This document shows, one piece after another, positions 57,672 to 64,000 of a stretch of DNA of 64,000 nt; within the stretch, counting starts at the first letter, position 1, and every line of letters begins with the position of its first letter. The notes beneath the pieces were generated by a model. It worked only from the letters and a program-made list of their open reading frames with translations. It was not told the DNA's origin and made no database searches. Location of the stretch: the NCBI GenBank assembly GCA_028532985.1, contig JANCIK010000013.1, positions 1,984,001-2,048,000 of the forward strand, written 5' to 3'. Position numbers and translations under genes: made by a program. The DNA is from Stropharia rugosoannulata (Eukaryota > Basidiomycota > Agaricomycetes > Agaricales > Strophariaceae).

Positions 57672-60064
57672 ATGCCCACACCCGAAGAAACCCCTGCTTC
57701 TACCCAAATATGGACACCAAAGGAGATGGAGGTTCTTAGGGATAATGTCAAAGGTTATCGTGCTCAGGTGAAGGAAAGGAAGGGCACCTTTCTAGCTGAG
57801 AAGGTCATTAAGATGATCAAAGTCCTGTGGGGATCAAGATATAAAAAAACAAATCCAAATTTCAATGAACAGGTTCAGGCAGAGTGGAAGAAGAAGAAAA
57901 AGGTATATCTGACACTACACTTTATATGCAAAACTGAGGTACTTTCAAGTCAATATGCAATTGGTTCAAGAATAATGCCAAGTCAGAAAGGCATATGAAA
58001 ATCAAGGGTTTCAACCTGGAAGTTACCTTTGAATCTGTTCTCATTGCACACAAAGGAAAGGAGATCAAGGAAGAAGCAAAGTGCCGAGCACAAGAGGCAT
58101 TGGGGGAGGCAGATGTTGCACTTGATTTGCCAGAATCGGGACCGGAAAACAATGATGATGATGAGGCTGCCAGTCATCCTGCTGGCACTGATGTCACTAA
58201 CAGTAGCCGTTCCTGGATCAGGTACTATGCAGGGGCGAAGAAGCATATAAAAGAGATGCTCACAGACGAGGAACGAGAGGCATTCAAAAAAGAGGTTAAT
58301 GAATGGAAAGCAAAGGGCATGCCACCAGAAGTCCAAGCAAAGTGAGTTAATACAAAGACCGGCGGTCAATCACTAAATGATTATTTAGACAAGCAATAAA
58401 GCACTGCGCAGACATTTGTCATGAAGTTGACAGGAAAATGTTTGATAGCATGGGAGTGAGGTCATTCTGGATTACCACATTCACCAAACCTGATGGAAAT
58501 CCCACATTCACCGTGTAAGCACCAATTGTGCCTGACAATTCTATTAATGTGACCGCCGGCCAGATACGATACCCAGGTCATTCAAGCAAATGCACCAATG
58601 AATATTCCCAGTTTCCAAGAATTTGATCCATCAGCTTATAGTGCTATCAGGTCCAGTTACATAAAATACATTTCCCATATTACGAAACTGAAATGTGGAG
58701 CGACCGCTGGTGTCACATTGCCGGCTGATCAGGGAACAACACATCCATCAGGAATGCCCTGGGTGCCTCCATACAGACCAGATGTACGAAAAGAGAATGT
58801 CAGGGTTATGCAAGGAATGATTCAGAAGTACTATGCATTGCACTATGGTAAGAATTCATTTTTTGACTATCCATCAATTAATGCATTTGCTGGCCAATAG
58901 CCCTGGCAACGAAATCATTGAGGGGCCCACCTTACACATCAATACAAAGTAAAGGTGATTGGCAAGACTATGTGGAACCTATTGACATGCCTTTGGGGGT
59001 GTCGTTTTGGGACCCTTCATCATATAACAGGGACACAGCATTTGATATTCTGAATCTGATCCACCGGCGTCAAGCAGCTAACCAAATTCCCTTCAAATTC
59101 TAAAATTCAGCCAGTTCCAGAGATGTATCCAGCAGACATGTTCACCTCGTTTTCAATTCCACTGCCGGACACAGGTAGAGCAAAAGAGGAAGAAATTGAC
59201 CTTGCTCAGCTTGAGCAATTGGCAGCAGCATACACTGACAATTCTGTCACATCAAAATTGCTTGATAGCAAAAGTCGATTGCTGGCCTCACCAAACCAGC
59301 AGTCTCAAAATGATGATAAAATGTCAATCAGCCCTGCACCCTTGAAGAGACTAAGATGCAAAGATGAAGCAATACAAAAGACGAGAGACCTATCCAGCTC
59401 TGTGGACAACAATGACTGCCGGCCTACTGAAAAACAATCAATGACACAGTTTATTACACAGAACTTTATTCTGAAGACAAAGGGTGGCAATAGCAAAGAG
59501 AAACAATCAATGTCAGAATCTGAATCGGATCATGAGGATTTACAGCGCAGCCGGCGACTGGATGTAGACTGGCGATTGCAATCACTTTCATCTGGAAATG
59601 ATGACCGGCAATCAGAGCAGCATCAAAGTACAGATTCAGAAGAGGAGATCGTTGTTTCAAATGTCTCACGCCGCAAGCAACCTGGTAGACCTGGTGGACT
59701 TCGAGATGTATCAAATGCAAGGGATAGAACCCAGTCAAGGGTACGAATTGTGGCACCAGATGGCGGAGGGAAAACTCTATCTAGAGGGAGAGCCATCAAA
59801 AGGAATGAACAGCGGACATCATTGGGTAGATCATTGTCTCATCAGATTGAAGGAAATCTTCGCCGGTCTTCTTGTATACAGTCAAAGCTGCCGGTGTCTG
59901 CCAAAGAAAATGAAATTGAAGGAAAAAAACATAGGGGGAGATCACAGAAGAGGAAGCATGACAAGGATACACAAGCTCCTTGCTGGTCTTCACGGTTTGA
60001 TGTATCACATCCGTGCACTCGGGGCCAGGGAAAAGCTTTGCCAAATAGACGATCATGCATGTAG
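57672..60064 (+). CDS. KDZ-linked accessory protein (cargo gene b)
   Basis: Exons 57672-57902, 57950-58341, 58389-58514, 58564-58847 and 58901 onward, all GT..AG with agreeing phases. The N-terminal half is a helical, charged domain (WTPKEMEVLRDNVKGYRAQV; NWFKNNAKSERH; REAFKKEVNEWKAKGMPPEV), then VRSFWITTFTKPDGNPTFTV, NAPMNIPSFQEFDPSAYSAI and PIDMPLGVSFWDPSSYNRDT. Near 59080 the frame shifts by one base (a mutation or a very short intron) and continues from about 59120 (MYPADMFTSFSIPLPDTGRA) to a TAG at 60062-60064. The C-terminal third is basic and Ser/Arg-rich (RKQPGRPGGLRDVSNARDRT), a plausible nuclear or DNA-binding tail. No known domain recognised. The head-to-head position with the transposase and a similar relic pair at 37.5-38.9 kb suggest a transposition partner. 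Confidence 0.65.
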
Positions 60065-60569
60065 TATGATTGTGTATTGTAGGGACTGCCGGTGACACCA
60101 GCGGTCTAAAACTGTGCCTCTCAGTTAAGACTGATATTACTCTTATCACACATTATGATGATGGTACTGAGATCAGATATTCTGTGATCAGAAATTGAGA
60201 TAGACCGGCGGCAACACCGGCAGTCTCCTCGTATTACCTCTTGCATAGTTAATTCAATTGAATCTGCAGATCAATAAAATCAATTAGACTAGACTATCAG
60301 ATAGACTGCCGGTGTTGCTGCCGGTCTACTCATATGAACTGTGAGGTCATTGAAGCAAAATTAAAATGAATTAGACTTTGACCTATAGTCAAAGCCTCTA
60401 CATATATACATTACAAAAAAAATGGACCTTGACTTCAACAAGTCAAGGTCCTGCTGCTATATACAATAAGAAATAACCTCTTGACCAAGAGTCAAGAGGT
60501 GCTATATTACAATATGAATGAAATAAAATAAAAACTGGAGGCGGGCAGAGGGCGGTCGCACAAGAATGC
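60065..60569. other. Non-coding spacer of the KDZ element with phased GCCGGT pairs
   Basis: Convergent 3' region of cargo genes b and c. Three paired motifs with 12-bp phasing lie at 60087/60099, 60204/60216 and 60307/60319. Short TTGACTT-type inverted words (60427-60450) and TTGACCAAGAGTCAAGA at 60481 could form terminator-like hairpins. No gene. Confidence 0.6.
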
Positions 60570-62861
60570 TCAACAGTGGGTTTTGGTGCGCTTGCACTTC
60601 AAAGGCAGCTCTTCATTGCCTTCGTCCTCGTTCGCTCGCTTTGTGCCCGCCAGCCCCCCACTCGCTTTTCCCTTTCCCTTCCCTTTCTTGCTCCTTGTCT
60701 TCATCTCCTCGACCGCAACATCCTCTTTCCCGGCCTGTGACGCAGACTCGAGTTCGTCCTCCTCGCTTGCTTCCTCCTCCTCAGGGGACCCCTGACCGGC
60801 AGCCTCTTGCTTGGCCCCACTTGGCCCAGATTCAGCAGGGACCTCAAGTGGGGGGTCATCCTCACTGTCCTCTTTGCTAACCAACTCGATGTCTTCACCC
60901 TCGGGTGCTGGTGGCATGGGAGATGGGACTGCGGGATTTTCTGCTTGAGGAGCAGGCGGTGGCAAGAGGGCAGGGGCGGTGGCAGCATGGGTGACGGGCC
61001 TGGGGGGGTTGAAGGAAGTCCCCAGGTGTCTTCGGCCGGCAGTGCAGTCTTGTGAGAAGGGCGTCCCCAGCCCGGCGATTGCCTCTTGACCGGCGGTGCA
61101 CTACTCACCTTCTCGAAGACCTTCTCCAGCAGGGTCCTGAGATCCCTCTGTCCCTCCACAACCTCCGTCAGCACGAGTCCGTGCCTTGCAACGACCAACG
61201 AAAGTTGATCGACCTTCTCTGCAAGATCGCATGCATCTGCCCGCACCTCTGTCAGCTCCTGGACGGCCTCTGTTGTTGTTTTGAGCATCTTTGCGAGCTC
61301 TGTGTTTTGGCGTTGAAGGCCTTCAAGCTGGCCGGCAGCATCGTCGAATGCCTGCTCCACATTGCAAGTCAGGGCGCAGGTCTCCTCCAAAGTCATGGTG
61401 AGGACATTGCCGACGTTTTCAGGGTCTGCGAAGATCTTTTTGCGGTCTTCATCCACATACCTGTGGAGGTGGTGGGCCCAGGGCGCGACCTTATCGTTGA
61501 GTGTCATCGTGCCGGGTGTCTTCAGACACGGCTTCTTGTACATGTGTTGACATGTACTGCAGGCGCACACCGGGTTGATGCACATTTCTTCCTCGTGCTC
61601 TGGCGACTCGACCAGGCATTCCGTCCCCCTGTTGATGCAAGACCAACAGGGGGTCTTGGTCGTGTAGCAACCGGCAGGCAGTCGGGACTTAGCAGTATTT
61701 GACTTGGCGCGCGCTTTGCCCTTCCCCTTGGCCGCCGGTTTGATGTCTGACTCGCTCTCATCTTTGCTCTTCTGCGCCGTCCTCGTCGCCTTTCGCCTTG
61801 CCTCGGGCTCGCTTTGTACGCCCTTCCCCTTCACTGCCTTGCGCCGCGGCCGGGGCTCTTCATTGTCTTCCTCATTGTTGTACTTGCTCTCCTTGTCCTC
61901 GCTGTCGATGACATACTCGTGTGACTTCGCCACCAACCTGTGCTTTGATGGGCCTGCCATTGGCGGCTTGGTGACAGGCCCATGTGCGGCCTTGACAGGC
62001 ACACACTTGGCAACGTTTTTCTTCGCCGCCAGTGCTTGAACTGCTGGCATCTCCACAATTTCAATATCACTGTCTTCCTGTCATGCCTTCGCCCTCTTGA
62101 TCTTGGGCACTTTGGACGGCAGAACTGCAATCATGACTTCTGTGACGTCCCTGAAGGCCGCCAGATGCATGCCTGTGGGGGAGGGCATCTTCTCCCTCGT
62201 TGCCAACTTCGTATTTTTCTTTGCCACTTTGGTGGCAGGTGCAGGGGCAAGGGCGGGCACAGGTGCAGGATTGATGGCAGGGATGGGGGCCGGTGATGGC
62301 ACAGGGGGAGGGGCAGGGGCGGTGACAGGCGGGGCGGGTGCAGCCTTCAATGATGATGCCGCCGGTGTGGCCGCCGGTGCGATCCCAACCACGGCTGGGC
62401 GCTCAGCTATCCATCATTCAGTAAAGTTCAATGCATAAAATTTTTTGTGACTCACCTATGATAGGTATGGACTTTGTGTCCACCTCTACCGTGCTCTGCT
62501 CCTGCTGCTGGAGCACGTACAGCCCGGTCTCCACCATTTCCTTGAACATCTCCCACTTGACATTCTCCACGTCCCTTCCGTCTGAGTTCGCATCCTTCGG
62601 CAGCAACTTTCGAAGGTAGTTGTACAATGTCAGACCCACTGCACGGCCTGCAGGGGTCTGTTTTCTTGCACGAAGTTCAACCTATCAAAGAAATAAGAAA
62701 GTCATACTTCAATAAAAAGAATAAGACTTTACTAATGACTTCCAGACCCTGTTCCTCTCCTTCAAGAATACCTGGCTTCCTCCTTGCCAGACCTTGACAC
62801 AGTCATGGTGAAAAGCGACGAGCACCACGCAGATGTCAAGGCTGCTGTGTGAAGAGGCCAT
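60570..62861 (-). pseudogene. KDZ cargo gene c: Cys-cluster/coiled-coil protein
   Basis: Exon 1 62861-62733 (43 codons, MASSHSSLDICVVLVAFHHD), exon 2 62681-62456 (VELRARKQTPAGRAVGLTLY), exon 3 from 62406, all GT..AG. Exon 3 holds a Pro/Ala stretch, one in-frame TGA (62083-62081), an acidic/basic region (RKAVKGKGVQSEPEARRKAT), a Cys-rich segment (CWSCINRGTEC ... CINPVCACSTCQHMYKKPC) and a coiled coil (GLQRQNTELAKMLKTTTEAV; LAEKVDQLSLVVARHGLVL). Near 60970 the frame changes once and ends EDSEDDPPLEVPAESGPSG ... LKCKRTKTHC at 60570. The CWSCINRGTEC motif parallels CKWCQSRGKQC of the decayed gene at 18-21 kb. Function unknown; the nuclear-like charge suggests chromatin or DNA association, as inference only. 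Confidence 0.6.
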
Positions 62862-63149
62862 AGTTTGAGAGTGGATAGAAAGGGAGTGGACAGGGTGTGT
62901 TTTTGCAAAGTGGGTACAGAGGTGTGGGAGAGATGAAAAGTTCCGTTGATGGATGGTTGGTATTATAAAAATGAACATTGTACAAATAATGGTCAACATT
63001 CTCATGCCGCCATTCAACAAAGATCCTCGTCATGTAAAGTTTGAAGACAGCCGGCTTTTTCTGCCGGCCTCAAGTTGCCATGGATGTAAAGACTGCTTTG
63101 TTAGACTAGTTCAGACAAAGTCTTCTATTTTTCCAAAAGATCACAGATA
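62862..63149. other. Upstream region of cargo gene c
   Basis: Promoter side of the minus-strand gene, up to the right terminal repeat. It contains GCCGGC words at 63050-63070. No gene. Confidence 0.4.
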
Positions 63150-64000
63150 AATGATGGGCTAGCAATTTGCCTGTATCCATTTGCCCTCAATGTCTTAGAG
63201 CCTTCCAGACTTGAAGACAAAATGATTGAATGAAACCAGCGGCAACACCAGCGGTCTCAACATACTCAGTCATTTGATTTGCACAAGTCTTTTAAATGTA
63301 CCCTAATATATGAGAGTGTATATTTACTGTAAAGCAGGTATTCCGACTTTGTAATGGGAAACCGCTGGCCTAACCTCCGGCCTTATACCACATTTAAACA
63401 CTTTGTTTAGACTAGCTCAGACTGTATCTTTGCATGAATAAAACACTAGTTATTTAACTGTATGCAACCTGGCCTACCATACATGAATACTAGTTGATGA
63501 AGAAGAACCGCCGGTCTGACCACCGGTGTACATTCTTTTAGAACCCCGGCAAATCCATCACAAGCATAGAAGATCATGTAACTCACTGTTGCATTTGTGC
63601 TTACGACAGCCGGCCAGATTTGTACCAGGCAGCCAGTGCTGATGCCTAATGATGCCGGCTGTGTATCTGCCAATTGCCAGTCAATCATAATAAAATTAAT
63701 TGGATTGCCGGTCTCAAATGAAATATGGAACAGGCAGCCGGGTACTGAACATGAAACCGCCGGCCTAAATGACATTTGCTGGCCAATATATACAATTTTT
63801 GAATATAGCGCCAAAAATGTTTCCAGTCACCGGTTCAAAATCTGACATTTAGTGGAACAAACTGGCCGTCATGTCCTTCAATCGCCGGTTGTCGTTCTCC
63901 CCTGTGGCCATTCCATTTGTTGAAAATGGCCCTGTAATTCACAGTCAAATACTAGCTTCCCATTAGTCCCGTGTAGCACAGTAATATACTAGGTTTTGAT
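63150..64000 (-). repeat. KDZ element right terminal inverted repeat (cut by window end)
   Basis: Reverse complement of 47902-48745 with scattered differences. It runs off the window at 64000 (TAGGTTTTGAT corresponds to the left copy at about 47902). It contains phased GCCGGT-type pairs at 63235/63247 and 63510/63522. Confidence 0.85.

Larger units (their letters stand above)
47815..64000 (-). mobile_element. Large KDZ-superfamily DNA transposon with cargo genes (>16 kb)
   Basis: Bounded by long inverted repeats (left about 47902-48745; right about 63150 to the window edge) enclosing four genes: 48874-50601 (-), the KDZ transposase 51716-57544 (-), its divergent accessory gene 57672-60064 (+) and 60570-62861 (-). 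The right terminus lies beyond base 64000, so the exact outer ends and target duplication cannot be read; the left end is placed near 47815 because the preceding gene loses its 3' end there. GCCGG-rich paired motifs occur in the TIRs and spacers. Three short-TIR elements (copies B, C, D) are inserted inside it. Confidence 0.75.

Noticed and set aside
18362..62083. TGA as a sense codon (recoding) in the TE genes
   Set aside because: TGA is the normal stop of the SNF5 and hydrolase genes here, the TE frames also contain TAG and frameshifts, and CGA-to-TGA decay explains the pattern.

Overview
This is a window of a filamentous basidiomycete genome, most likely an Agaricomycete. The signs are intron-dense genes with 50-80 nt GT..AG introns, an SNF5 protein with a GATA finger, a GT15 mannosyltransferase in 13 exons, and transposon superfamilies typical of mushroom genomes (KDZ, Plavaka, Helitron RepHel, Tc1, LINE, Copia). 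Every call rests on reading the sequence and on remembered family motifs; no database search was run.

Bases 1-9722 are ordinary GC-rich gene space with four genes: the SWI/SNF-RSC core subunit SNF5 (+), an alpha/beta-hydrolase of the phospholipase/carboxylesterase type (+), a 139-residue protein that is a free-standing paralogue of the SNF5 C-terminal tail (-), and a KRE2/MNT1-type mannosyltransferase (+) sharing a short divergent promoter with it.

From about 9.7 kb to the end the window is an AT-richer field of nested transposable elements. In order: a degraded gene cut by a 5'-truncated LINE (11.6-15.5 kb); a dispersed repeat with an internal tandem duplication (16.0-17.3 kb); a decayed coiled-coil gene interrupted by an intact Tc1 element with perfect 218-bp ITRs (18.4-21.6 kb); an old solo LTR with a younger solo LTR of the same family inside it (22.9-25.4 kb); a decayed KDZ transposase (26.5-29.7 kb); a decayed Helitron RepHel (29.8-34.5 kb); an unrecognised gene split by a second 1414-bp solo LTR (34.8-37.3 kb); fragments of a second KDZ gene pair and of Copia (37.5-40.8 kb); a Plavaka transposase (41.9-46.2 kb); and a truncated gene (46.4-47.8 kb).

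The last 16 kb (about 47.8 kb to beyond the window edge) form one large KDZ-superfamily transposon. It has terminal inverted repeats longer than 840 bp, a KDZ transposase (-), a head-to-head accessory gene (+) and two more cargo genes (-). Paired GCCGGT motifs with exact 12-bp phasing recur in its TIRs and non-coding spacers. Four copies of a ~1.05-kb short-TIR element (2-bp TSD), each with tRNA-like A and B boxes, lie in and near it; two of them split the transposase. Most inactivating stops in the TE genes are TGA where the family has CGA arginine, pointing to CpG deamination.
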